Below, one piece after another: positions 27,341 through 34,292 of a stretch of 64,000 bases of DNA. The DNA is from Palsa-1033 sp963735455. Its GTDB lineage: Bacteria > Chloroflexota > Limnocylindria > Limnocylindrales > CSP1-4. The DNA lies in assembly GCA_963735455.1 (NCBI GenBank), contig CAVTKZ010000003.1:248001-312000 (forward strand). The letters run 5' to 3'. Each line of letters starts with the position of its first letter. Positions within the stretch are counted from its first letter, which is position 1. The position numbers and the translations under genes were made by a program. A model generated the notes under the pieces. The model was not told the DNA's origin. It saw nothing but the letters and a program-made list of their open reading frames with translations, and made no database searches.

Positions 27341-27736
27341 ATGCCCGGATCGAACGGCAGCAGCCGGATCAGCCAGCTCGGCACGATCGGCATCCCGGTC
27401 AGCGACCAGGAGCGGGCGCTCGATTTCTACGTCGCCACGCTCGGCTTCGAGAAGCGGCTGGACGTGCCTTACGGCAACGGCCAGCGCTGGCTCGAGGTCG
27501 CCCCCGCCGGTGGGGCCACGACCATTGCCCTGATGGCCGCGCCCGATGGCGTCCCGACCGGAATCGACACCCAGGTCCGGCTCACGACCGACGACGCCCG
27601 AGCCGATCATGCCGACCTGCGGGCCCGCGGCGTCGATGCCGACCCTGAAGTGATGCCCTATCCGGTTCCGATGTTCTCGTTCCGCGACCAGGACGGCAAC
27701 CGGCTGGTGATCGTCGAGCGACCGGCCGGCCGGTAG
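27341..27736 (+). CDS. VOC-superfamily (glyoxalase/bleomycin-resistance-like) protein
   Basis: A 131-residue vicinal-oxygen-chelate protein: beta-alpha-beta-beta-beta modules with LGTIGIPVSDQERALDFYVA at the start and MFSFRDQDGNRLVIVERP at the end, containing the usual C-terminal metal-ligand Glu. The ATG at 27341 follows AGAGGAGG. It probably shares the ArsR-SRPBCC promoter. VOC proteins include dioxygenases, glyoxalases and antibiotic-binding proteins; nothing here picks one. ArsR-SRPBCC plus VOC is a common small detoxification-type arrangement. Confidence 0.8.
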   Translation: MPGSNGSSRISQLGTIGIPVSDQERALDFYVATLGFEKRLDVPYGNGQRWLEVAPAGGATTIALMAAPDGVPTGIDTQVRLTTDDARADHADLRARGVDADPEVMPYPVPMFSFRDQDGNRLVIVERPAGR

Positions 27737-27737
27737 C

Positions 27738-27925
27738 TCAGCGACGTGGGTTGCCGTCGATCAGGTCGCGCAGCGCCGCGTGATCCACGGCTCGAACCAG
27801 CGTGATCATGCCGGCCAGCTCCGTGCTCGCCGACTGGCGCGTCGCCGGCCGCCGGCTCGGCCGGGCGATCCGCCCAAGGAGTCCCTTCGATTCGAGGCTC
27901 GCCACGCCATGTCGGAGGAAGGTCA
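27738..27925 (-). other. Possible short or degraded gene on the minus strand
   Basis: The stretch 27737-28158 (about 420 nt) has no well-supported gene. The best candidate is a 62-codon minus frame starting at ATG 27925, preceded by GGGAGCAG and, 17 nt further up, by an operator-like palindrome (27942-27960). Its frame continues open upstream to about 28361, and parts (LLKVTAQVTAGSRSMTFL, ESKGLLGRIA) faintly recall a decayed SRPBCC protein. It may equally be a chance frame. Confidence 0.22.
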
Positions 27926-27941
27926 TCGATCTGCTCCCGGC

Positions 27942-27960
27942 GGTGACCTGAGCGGTCACC
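27942..27960. promoter_or_regulatory. Second ArsR-like operator, GGTGACC-N5-GGTCACC
   Basis: Seven-base arms identical to the core arms of the operator at 26464-26483 (GGTGACC and GGTCACC), with a five-base instead of four-base centre, in the gene-free gap downstream of the VOC gene. Suggests that the same ArsR-SRPBCC protein binds here; no good -10 was found on either strand. Confidence 0.45.
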
Positions 27961-28158
27961 TTCAAGAGGACGATGGGCTCGATGGCGCGGTCGATCCAGC
28001 ACCTCGCCGACGCCCGGGTTGTCGTCCTGGCGACAGGTGCCTGGGGAGGCTGGCCGAAGGTCCGAGTTGACTTCGGCAGATGCCTCGCCACAGTGGCTTG
28101 TACGAGCCCCCGCCGCTGAATTCCTTGGCCCCGACGCTCGACTCCTCCCGGTGTCGCA

Positions 28159-28959
28159 ATGCGTCGCTCGCTGACCGTCCTCCTCGCGGGGGCACTCCTC
28201 TTCGCCAGCTCCCTGGCGCTCGCCTCGGTCGCCAGTGCCTCGACGGCCGCGACCACGACCACCTGCAGCAATGGGGTTGACGACACGCCCGGGCTGGGCC
28301 TGATCTGCCAGGTCAGCGTCGTCAACACGATCACCGGCAGTGGCGGCTTCGCCCGGGTCACGATCCGCGAGTGTCACGGCGCGGCCGGCAATCCCCAGGC
28401 CGCCTGCTCGACCCGGGTCACCAACCTGTCCGCCCCGGTCACCCACGTCACCCAGTGCAACAACGCGATCAACGGCGGCGGCGGGACGCTCCGCTGCAGC
28501 GTCGTGGTGACCAACATCCTGGTCAATCTGGGCACGGGCTCGAGCGCGGCCTCCGTCGACCAGTGCGTCGGTTCGGGTGGTGGGATCACCGTCGGCTGCG
28601 TGCCGTTCCCGGCCACGACCAGCGGCGCGGACATCACCCAGTGCAACGGCTCGGCCAACGGCGGCACCCTGGTCGGCCTGCGCTGCACGACGTCGGGGGC
28701 AACCGCCGACGCGCAGGGGATCACGATCAACCAGTGCAACGGCTCCGCGAACGGCGGTGGCGCCCTGGTGATCTGCTCGGCCAGCGTCGCGGCCCGAGCG
28801 GTCGCGACCATCCCGCCGACGGCGACGTTGGCGCCGGTCGATGCTCCTGGATCAGGGCCAAACCTGGTCGTCCTGGTCCTGATCTTCCTGGCCGCGATCG
28901 GCGTCGGCCTGTGGTCCATGCGCAACCGCAAGCAGCCCGGACGCACCCGCCGGCCGTAG
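28159..28959 (+). CDS. Surface-anchored protein with six cysteine-pair repeats
   Basis: Secreted protein of unknown function, 266 aa. A signal peptide (about 1-27, ending SVASAS) is followed by six repeats of about 27 residues with one Cys near each end: units begin TTCSNGVDD, RECHGAAGN, TQCNNAINGGGG, DQCVGSGGG, TQCNGSANGG and NQCNGSANGGG and close with ICQV, ACST, RCSV, GCVP, RCTT and ICSA. Each unit is beta-rich and could hold one disulfide or a stacked ladder. A Pro/Thr stretch and a C-terminal membrane helix (LVVLVLIFLAAIGVGLW) with a basic tail anchor it. No LPxTG motif. The start has only weak ribosome-site support. Confidence 0.7.
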   Translation: MRRSLTVLLAGALLFASSLALASVASASTAATTTTCSNGVDDTPGLGLICQVSVVNTITGSGGFARVTIRECHGAAGNPQAACSTRVTNLSAPVTHVTQCNNAINGGGGTLRCSVVVTNILVNLGTGSSAASVDQCVGSGGGITVGCVPFPATTSGADITQCNGSANGGTLVGLRCTTSGATADAQGITINQCNGSANGGGALVICSASVAARAVATIPPTATLAPVDAPGSGPNLVVLVLIFLAAIGVGLWSMRNRKQPGRTRRP

Positions 28960-28964
28960 CCCAG

Positions 28965-28995
28965 CCTGGACCAAGGTTTCGAACCTGGGTCCTGG
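28965..28995 (+). terminator. Strong 14-bp hairpin after the surface-protein gene
   Basis: Arms 28965-28978 and 28982-28995 pair at 12 of 14 positions around a three-base loop, beginning six bases after the stop codon at 28959. No T-run follows, so it would act as a transcript 3' end or Rho-assisted terminator rather than a classical intrinsic one. It separates this gene from the sufU promoter. Confidence 0.55.
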
Positions 28996-29001
28996 AGATC
29001 G

Positions 29002-29030
29002 TTGACGCGAAATCGCGCTCGGGCTAGGAT
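29002..29030 (+). promoter_or_regulatory. Promoter of the sufU cassette
   Basis: -35 TTGACG (29002-29007), 17-base spacer, -10 TAGGAT (29025-29030). Start expected near 29037, giving a leader of about 57 nt before sufU. A TACACT at 29078-29083 might be a second, closer promoter. Confidence 0.6.
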
Positions 29031-29060
29031 TCAATCCTGACCAGATCGCTCGGAATTGAG
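29026..29060. promoter_or_regulatory. Operator-like elements over the sufU promoter
   Basis: AGGATTCAATCCT (29026-29038), a perfect 13-base palindrome, overlaps the -10 box and start site. It is followed by CTCGGAATTGAG (29049-29060), which shares TCGGAATT and GAG with the bases just after the rrf2 palindrome (21574-21585). Either could be bound by the Rrf2 regulator; this is inference. Confidence 0.4.
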
Positions 29061-29093
29061 TCCGGGCGGCGAACCGCTACACTCCCGGACCAG

Positions 29094-29507
29094 ATGGACG
29101 ATCTCTACCGCGACTACATCCTCGAGCACTACCGCCGGCCGCATAACTTCGGCGTGCTCGACGCGCCGACGGCGAGCTTCGAGGGCGCCAACCCGCTGTG
29201 CGGCGACCGGATCACGATGCAGATCGGGATCCGCGACGGCGTCGTCGCCGAGATCGCCTTCACCGGCCGGGGCTGCGCGATCAGCCAGGCCAGCGCGTCG
29301 CTGCTGACCGACGAGATCATGGGCATGCCCGTCGAGAAGGCTGAGGCATTCCGTGCCGACGACCTGCTCGAGCTGCTCGGGATCGAGATCAGCCCGGCCC
29401 GCCTGAAGTGCGCGATGCTCAGCCTCGAGACGCTCGAGCATGCCCTGGCCGAGACGCCCGGCTCCGACGCACCCGTCGAGACGGCCGACGTGGCCAGCAA
29501 ATCATGA
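29094..29507 (+). CDS. sufU: SufU-type Fe-S scaffold / sulfur-transfer protein
   Basis: NifU/IscU-fold protein of the SufU branch, 137 aa. It accepts sulfur from SufS by zinc-dependent exchange and passes it to Fe-S assembly or other acceptors. Opens with LYRDYILEHYRRPHNFGVL. The three ligand cysteines are in NPLCGDRI, GRGCAISQAS and RLKCAMLSLETL, with the Asp of CGD also present, and the longer spacing between Cys 2 and 3 marks SufU rather than IscU. It is separated from sufS by about 4.8 kb but begins the cassette with rhodanese-E1, CysO, CysM and Mec. Confidence 0.88.
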   Translation: MDDLYRDYILEHYRRPHNFGVLDAPTASFEGANPLCGDRITMQIGIRDGVVAEIAFTGRGCAISQASASLLTDEIMGMPVEKAEAFRADDLLELLGIEISPARLKCAMLSLETLEHALAETPGSDAPVETADVASKS

Positions 29508-29534
29508 CCGACCACCTCGGCCACTGCAGGTGTC

Positions 29535-29621
29535 TGACGCCGGCCTGATGCCGGCCGTCAAGCCCTGATCCCGCCCTGGCACGCAGCCCGTGCCAGCCCG
29601 TCGTCTTCCGGAGCAACTCCG
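29535..29621 (+). promoter_or_regulatory. Three-hairpin leader; last hairpin covers the ribosome site
   Basis: In the 119-nt gap before the rhodanese-E1 gene, three hairpins follow one another: 29535-29560 (10-bp stem with one bulge), 29576-29596 (perfect 8-bp stem CTGGCACG/CGTGCCAG) and 29609-29621 (CGGAG-CAA-CTCCG). The last one contains the only GGAG, at 29610-29613, 13 nt before the ATG at 29627. Looks like a structured leader able to control translation; no known riboswitch class recognised. Confidence 0.45.
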
Positions 29622-29626
29622 ATCCC

Positions 29627-30853
29627 ATGACCAAGTCCTATGCCGACATCCTGCGCGAAGCGCGCGCCGAGGTCCGCGAGGTGTCCGCCCTCGAGGTGGA
29701 CCTCCAGCGCGAAGCGAAGGCGCCGCCCCTCCTCATCGACGTTCGTGAGAGCCACGAGTGGGAAGCCGGCCACCTGCCCGGCGCCGTCCACGTCCCGCGC
29801 GGCCACCTCGAGAGCAAGATCGAGGGCGAAGCGCCCGACCGATCGCGCCCGATCGTGATCTACTGCGCCTCGGGCATCCGCTCGGTCTTCGCGTCCAAGA
29901 CGCTGGCCGAGATGGGCTATACCGACGTCGTCTCGATGACCGGCGGCTTCCAGGGCTGGAAGTCGCAGGGCCTGCCGTGGGTCACGCCCACGGTCCTGTC
30001 GGCCGAGCAGAAGGTCCGCTACAGCCGCCACCTGCTGATCCCCGAGGTCGGCGCGGCGGGCCAGGCCAGGCTGCTCGATTCGAAGGTCCTCCTGATCGGC
30101 GCCGGCGGGCTGGGCTCGCCGGCCTCGCTGTACCTGGCGGCGGCCGGCGTGGGCACGATCGGGATCATCGATTTCGACGTCGTCGACCTGTCCAACCTCC
30201 AGCGCCAGATCGTCCACACCACCGACCGGATCGGCGAGAAGAAGGTCGAGTCGGCGCGCAAGTCGCTGCTCGCCCTCAACCCAGGAATCAACGTGATCGG
30301 CCACGACGAGATGCTCGTCGCCGACAACGTCGAGCGGATCATCTCGGGCTACGACGTGATCGTCGACGGGACGGACACGTTCGAGACGCGCTACCTGCTC
30401 AACGACGCGGCCGTGCTCGCCGGGATCCCCGTCGTCCACGCCAGTGTCTTCCGCTTCGAGGGCCAGCTGACGGTCTTCAAGCCGTTCGACGGTCCGTGCT
30501 ATCGCTGCCTCTATCCGACGCCGCCGCCGCCCGAGCTGGCGCCCGGCTGCTCGGTTGCCGGCGTCCTGGGCGTGGTGCCCGGGATCATGGGCCTGCTCCA
30601 GACCAACGAGGTCCTGAAGCTGCTCCTCGGGATCGGCGAGTCGCTCGCCGGCCGGCTGCTCCTGTTCGACGCCCTCGAAGGCTCGTTCACCGAGCTGAAG
30701 CTGCGCCGGGATCCGGACTGCCCGATCTGCTCCGATGCGGCCGTCGCCGCGCGGGCCGCCGGCCAGGCGATCGCCCTGCCGGTCGGCCAGGATGTCCCGT
30801 TCGCGCTCGGTGCGGCAGTCGGAGCCGGTTCGATCAACCCGGCCGCGCGATGA
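29627..30853 (+). CDS. Rhodanese - E1-like (MoeB/ThiF) sulfur-carrier activating enzyme
   Basis: Adenylates the C-terminal Gly of a ubiquitin-like sulfur carrier and loads sulfur to form a thiocarboxylate. The rhodanese domain comes first (about 15-120), with active-site loop YCASGIRS (Cys80). The E1 domain follows: ATP site LLIGAGGLGSPASLYLAAAG, LSNLQRQIVHTTDRIGEKK, zinc cysteines in CYRCLYP and CPICSD, and the crossover region APGCSVAGVLGVVPG. The rhodanese-first order is the reverse of MOCS3/MoeZ. A 42-residue Ala/Gly tail ends the protein. Its stop overlaps the CysO ATG, so the carrier is almost certainly the next gene's product. Confidence 0.88.
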   Translation: MTKSYADILREARAEVREVSALEVDLQREAKAPPLLIDVRESHEWEAGHLPGAVHVPRGHLESKIEGEAPDRSRPIVIYCASGIRSVFASKTLAEMGYTDVVSMTGGFQGWKSQGLPWVTPTVLSAEQKVRYSRHLLIPEVGAAGQARLLDSKVLLIGAGGLGSPASLYLAAAGVGTIGIIDFDVVDLSNLQRQIVHTTDRIGEKKVESARKSLLALNPGINVIGHDEMLVADNVERIISGYDVIVDGTDTFETRYLLNDAAVLAGIPVVHASVFRFEGQLTVFKPFDGPCYRCLYPTPPPPELAPGCSVAGVLGVVPGIMGLLQTNEVLKLLLGIGESLAGRLLLFDALEGSFTELKLRRDPDCPICSDAAVAARAAGQAIALPVGQDVPFALGAAVGAGSINPAAR

Positions 30854-31167
30854 GCACGGTCTGGATCCCGCCGGTCCTGCGTGCCTCGACCGGCGGCGCG
30901 AAGCAGGTCGAGCTCGCGGGGGGCACGGTCGGCGAGGTGATCAGCGCCCTGATCAACGCCCATCCCTCGCTCGAGTCGCAGATCCGGACGCCCGACGGCG
31001 GCCTGAACCGCTTCGTCAACGTGTACGTCAATGGCCAGGACATCCGCTACCTCGGCGGCGAGTCGACAGCCGTCGCGGCGGCCGATGAGGTGCGCCTCCT
31101 GCCGGCCATGGCGGGCGGTTCGACGGGTGGCTCGACGGGCGAGTCCCGGCGCCAATGGTCACGCTGA
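30850..31167 (+). CDS. cysO: CysO/ThiS/MoaD-like sulfur carrier with masked GlyGly
   Basis: Ubiquitin-fold sulfur carrier for cysteine synthesis, 105 aa, start coupled to the E1 stop (ATGA). Recognisable core: STVWIPPVLRASTGGAKQVE, GGLNRFVNVYVNGQDIRYL and DEVRLLPAMAGG. CysO proteins normally end at this GlyGly. Here GG (89-90) is followed by 15 residues (STGGSTGESRRQWSR) before the stop. No single-base change tested by eye puts a stop directly after GG, so the tail appears real and would have to be removed before activation. The last 13 bases overlap the cysM start. The Mec peptidase two genes on is the obvious candidate for trimming. Confidence 0.82.
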   Translation: MSTVWIPPVLRASTGGAKQVELAGGTVGEVISALINAHPSLESQIRTPDGGLNRFVNVYVNGQDIRYLGGESTAVAAADEVRLLPAMAGGSTGGSTGESRRQWSR

Positions 31168-32213
31168 GGGAACCCGCCCCCGGCCAGGCCCAGGGCCACG
31201 AGCACGGGCAGGAGCACGGCCACGAGCACGGCCACGAGCATTTGCACGCCCATGAGGCGCTCAGCCCGCACGGCGGCCGCTACGACAGCATCCTCGACGC
31301 GATCGGCCACACCCCCCTTGTCGAGATCCCCCGGATGTCGCCCAATCCGCGTGTCCGGATCTTCGCCAAGCTCGAGATGATGAACCCGACCGGCTCGGTC
31401 AAGGACCGGGTCGCCCGGGCCCTGATCGCCGACCTCGAGGAATCGCACCGATTGGCGCCGGACTCGATCATCCTCGAGCCGACCTCGGGCAACACCGGGA
31501 TCGCCCTGGCCATGATCGGCCGGCGCAAGGGCTACCGCGTCGCCCTGGTCATGCCCGACAACGTGACCCAGGAGCGGCGCCAGCTGGCCGCCCTGTTCGG
31601 CGCCGAGGTGATCGACTCGCCGGGCCACCTGGGCAGCAACGGGGCGATCGCCCTGGCCAAGCACCTGGTCGCCAAGGACCCCCGCTTCGTGATGCCCTAC
31701 CAGTACGGCAACCCGGCCAACCCGCTCGCCCACGAGACCACCACCGGCCCGGAGATCCTGGCCGACTGCCCCGAGATCGACGTCTTCGTCGCCGGGCTGG
31801 GGACCGGTGGCACGCTGATGGGCGTCGCCCGGTTCCTCAATCGGGCCAAGCCCGGTGTCCGGATCGTGGCCGCCGAGCCGCTGCCCGGCGAGAACGTCCA
31901 GGGCCTCCGCTCGCTCGACGACGGCTTCGTGCCCGAGATCCTCGATCCGGACCTGCTCGACGCCAAATACCTGGTCAGCAACCGCGATGCGATCGCGGCC
32001 CTGCGCGACCTGGTCGATCGCGAGGGGATCTTCGCCGGGCCATCGTGCGGCGCCGTCCTCGTCGCGGCGGCTCGCGAGGCGCTCACGATGACCTCGGGCA
32101 CGATCGTCGCGCTGCTGCCCGATGGGGGCTGGAAATACCTCTCGGCGGGCACGTTCAACCGTGACCTCGACGAGATGGAGGCCGATCTCGAAGGTGGCGT
32201 CAACTGGTGGTAA
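31155..32213 (+). CDS. cysM: Cysteine synthase, CysM/CysO-dependent type, His-rich N-terminus
   Basis: PLP beta-replacement enzyme making cysteine from an activated serine (O-phosphoserine or O-acetylserine) and, by context, CysO thiocarboxylate. The PLP Lys is in GSVKDRVARA (K83), with PTSGNTGIALA, GLGTGGTLMGVARFL and GPSCGAVLVAA motifs. The C-terminal end (EADLEGGVNWW) resembles the flexible lid of M. tuberculosis CysM. The first ~38 residues are an extension with about ten His alternating with Glu/Gly (residues 15-34), absent from ordinary CysM and able to bind metal. ATG 31155 overlaps cysO; ATG starts further in would remove the extension, but no ribosome site precedes them. Confidence 0.88.
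   Translation: MVTLREPAPGQAQGHEHGQEHGHEHGHEHLHAHEALSPHGGRYDSILDAIGHTPLVEIPRMSPNPRVRIFAKLEMMNPTGSVKDRVARALIADLEESHRLAPDSIILEPTSGNTGIALAMIGRRKGYRVALVMPDNVTQERRQLAALFGAEVIDSPGHLGSNGAIALAKHLVAKDPRFVMPYQYGNPANPLAHETTTGPEILADCPEIDVFVAGLGTGGTLMGVARFLNRAKPGVRIVAAEPLPGENVQGLRSLDDGFVPEILDPDLLDAKYLVSNRDAIAALRDLVDREGIFAGPSCGAVLVAAAREALTMTSGTIVALLPDGGWKYLSAGTFNRDLDEMEADLEGGVNWW
31198..31243 (+). repeat. Tandem repeat encoding the His/Glu-rich stretch
   Basis: About four imperfect 12-base units related to GGCCACGAGCAC, in frame within cysM, encode GHEHGQEHGHEHGHEH. Repeat-slippage could change the number of His-Glu units. Confidence 0.6.
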
Positions 32214-32692
32214 GCCACCCAGGCCCCGCTTCGGCGGTGCTGCCGGCCGGGATGCGCAGGGCGATCATCGAGCACGCCCGGGCCGACTACCCGAACGAGG
32301 CCTGCGGGGTGGTCGTCGGCTCAGGCTATGCCGCCGACACTGGCCTCGCGTTGCGCTTCGTGCCGACTCGGAACGAGTTCGCATCGCCGCTTCGCTACCG
32401 CGTCCATGGCGATGACCTGCTCCGGTTGACGATCGAGACCGACGATCGCGACGAGGCCTTCTGGGCGATCGTCCACTCGCATACCCACACCGCGGCGGAG
32501 CCATCGCCGACCGACATCGGGCTGGCCGAATCGTACCCGGATGCGCTCTACATCCTCGTCTCGCTGTCCGAGGACGAGGCCGATCAGGTCAGCGGCGAGC
32601 CGGGCATCCGGGCCTGGCGGATCGTCGATGGCGAGACCTTCGAGGTCGAGCTGCGCTCGGAGCCGCTGACTAGCGCGCCACGAGGGCGCTGA
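32207..32692 (+). CDS. mec: Mec-type JAMM metallopeptidase (M67)
   Basis: Zinc isopeptidase that in M. tuberculosis releases cysteine from CysO-Cys, 161 aa. The JAMM motif is complete: upstream Glu in YPNEACGVVVG, then H90-x-H92-x7-S100-x2-D103 in HSHTHTAAEPSPTD. Starts at GTG 32207, overlapping the cysM stop. Besides hydrolysing CysO-Cys it may trim the 15-residue tail of the CysO precursor. Its 3' end overlaps the converging ECF ATPase gene by 23 bases. Cytoplasmic. Confidence 0.88.
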   Translation: MVSHPGPASAVLPAGMRRAIIEHARADYPNEACGVVVGSGYAADTGLALRFVPTRNEFASPLRYRVHGDDLLRLTIETDDRDEAFWAIVHSHTHTAAEPSPTDIGLAESYPDALYILVSLSEDEADQVSGEPGIRAWRIVDGETFEVELRSEPLTSAPRGR

Positions 32693-33471
32693 CCAGGGAC
32701 TGGTCGGTCGGGGTCGAACCGAGCCCCAGGCGGGCGCCGATCCGGGCCGCAAGGGGCGGCTCGACGTAGGTCCGCGCCAGGGCGTCCCAGTTCGCCTCGG
32801 CGAAGACCTCCGCGGGCGTCCCGTCCAGGGTCACCCGGCCGGCCTCCATCACCACGACCCGCGCGAACGTCTCGGCCACGAAGCGCATGTCGTGGCTGAT
32901 CGCGATCACCGTCCGGCCGGCCGCCTGGAGCTCCGCGCTCAGCGCCTGGATCCGCTCGACGCCGCGCAGGTCCTGGCCGGTCGTCGGCTCATCGAGGACC
33001 ACGGTCGGGGTGCCCATCGCCAGGATCGAGGCGATGGCCAGGAGCTTGCGCCGCGAGAAGCCGAGGTCGTACGGATTGCGATCCGCCTGCCCGGCCAGGC
33101 CGACGGCGTCCAGGGCCTCGTCCACGGCCGCTTCGAGCGCCGGGCCGCGGCGGCCCAGGTTGCGCGGGCCGAAGGCCACCTCGGTCCGGACTCGCCCGGC
33201 GAAGATCTGCCGGTCGGGGTCCTGGAAGACCAGGCCAACCCGGCTCGCCAGGGCGGCGACACGCTGCCCGGCAGCCGGCCGGCCATCGATCAGGACCTCG
33301 CCCGAGGTGGGCCGCAGCAGCCCGTTCAGGTGGCGGACCAGGGTCGACTTGCCGCTCCCGTTCTGGCCGATGATCGCAACCGTTTCGCCGTCCGCGATCT
33401 GGAGATCGACGCCGTCGACCGCCCGCGTCCCGTCGGGATAGACATGGACCAGGGCCCGTCAGCTCGATCAT
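32670..33471 (-). CDS. ecfA2: ECF transporter ATPase EcfA2-like, one frame slip
   Basis: Second ATPase of an energy-coupling-factor vitamin-type importer. ATG 33471 (MIELTG) is followed by one surplus base near 33455 and then LVHVYPDGTRAVDGVDLQ, Walker A IIGQNGSGKSTLVRHLNGLL, Q-loop LVFQDPDRQIFAG, a GFSRRKLLAIASILAM region in place of a classical LSGGQ signature, Walker B TVVLDEPTTGQD and ISHDMRFVAET. The altered signature is notable and hints at an asymmetric ATPase pair. Start overlaps the stop of EcfA1 (33468). About 266 aa when joined. Confidence 0.8.
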
Positions 33472-34292
33472 CGCCGCGGCCCGGCGCCGAGGATCTCTCC
33501 AGGGTCCAGCCCCTGCTTGCCAATCGCCGCAGCGAGGCGGACCCGCGACGGCGGTTCCACGCCCCAGCCCTCGAGCCGGTCGTCCTCGAGCACCGCGGCC
33601 GTCGGCCCGTCGAGGGCAAGCCGGCCGGCCTCGACCACGACGACCCGCTGGCAGAGGGCATCGAGGAGGTCCGTCTTGTGCTCGACGATCAGGAGCGCGG
33701 TCCCGCTCTCCGCGGCCAGGCCGGCCAGGGTCTCGCCGACCAGGCGGCTGCCGGCCGGGTCGAGCTGGCTGGTCGGCTCGTCGAGGACCAGGACGGCCGG
33801 GCGCAGGGCGAGGACCGCGGCCAGGGCAACCAGCTGGGCCTGGCCACCGGACAGCCGGTCGGGCTGGCGGGCTGCCAGCTGCTCGATCCGGGCCAGGTGC
33901 AGCGCCCACCCGACCCGCTCGACGATCGCGTCCAGCGTCGAGGCCCAGGTTGCGCGGCCCGAAGGCAATCTCCTCCCAGACCGTCGCCGTGGTCCCGGTC
34001 AGCTGGGTGGCCGCGTTCTGGAACAGGATCCCGCAGCGCTCGGCGCGCGCCGTACGGCGGCAGCTGCCGGGACTCGCTGCCGCCGATCAGGACCGAGCCC
34101 TCGAGCGTGCCCCCAATCGAGCCCGGCGCGAGGCCGGCGGCGACCAGGCACAGGGTCGACTTGCCGGCATCGTTCGGGCCGCAGACCCCGACCACGTCGC
34201 CGGCCGCCGATCTCCAGGTCGATCCCATCGAGCGCCCAGTCCGCGGCCCCGGCGTAGCGGTAGCGGACACCGTGCAGGGCCAGGACGGTCAA
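33468..34292 (-). CDS. ecfA1: ECF transporter ATPase EcfA1-like, three frame slips
   Basis: First ATPase of the ECF pair. Pieces in order: LTVLALHGVRYRYAGAADWA from TTG 34292 (overlapping the ecfT stop); after a slip near 34207, GDVVGVCGPNDAGKSTLCLV (Walker A with Asp in place of the usual Ser/Gly); after a slip near 34055, CGILFQNAATQLTGTTATVW (Q-loop); after a slip near 33945, RLSGGQAQLVALAAVLA (signature) and AVLVLDEPTSQLDP (Walker B). Each slip is a single base. With three of them the gene is either badly read or a decayed copy; neighbouring ECF genes show the same defect, so read errors are likelier. Confidence 0.75.

Noticed and set aside
28965..28995. tRNA T-arm look-alike (GGTTTCGAACC)
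   Set aside because: It is the loop of a long simple hairpin; no acceptor, D or anticodon arms around it.
31198..31243. CRISPR-like or satellite repeat
   Set aside because: Twelve-base units in frame inside cysM, encoding His/Glu; no spacers. The Pro/Thr/Ser repeat at 58790-58990 is likewise coding.
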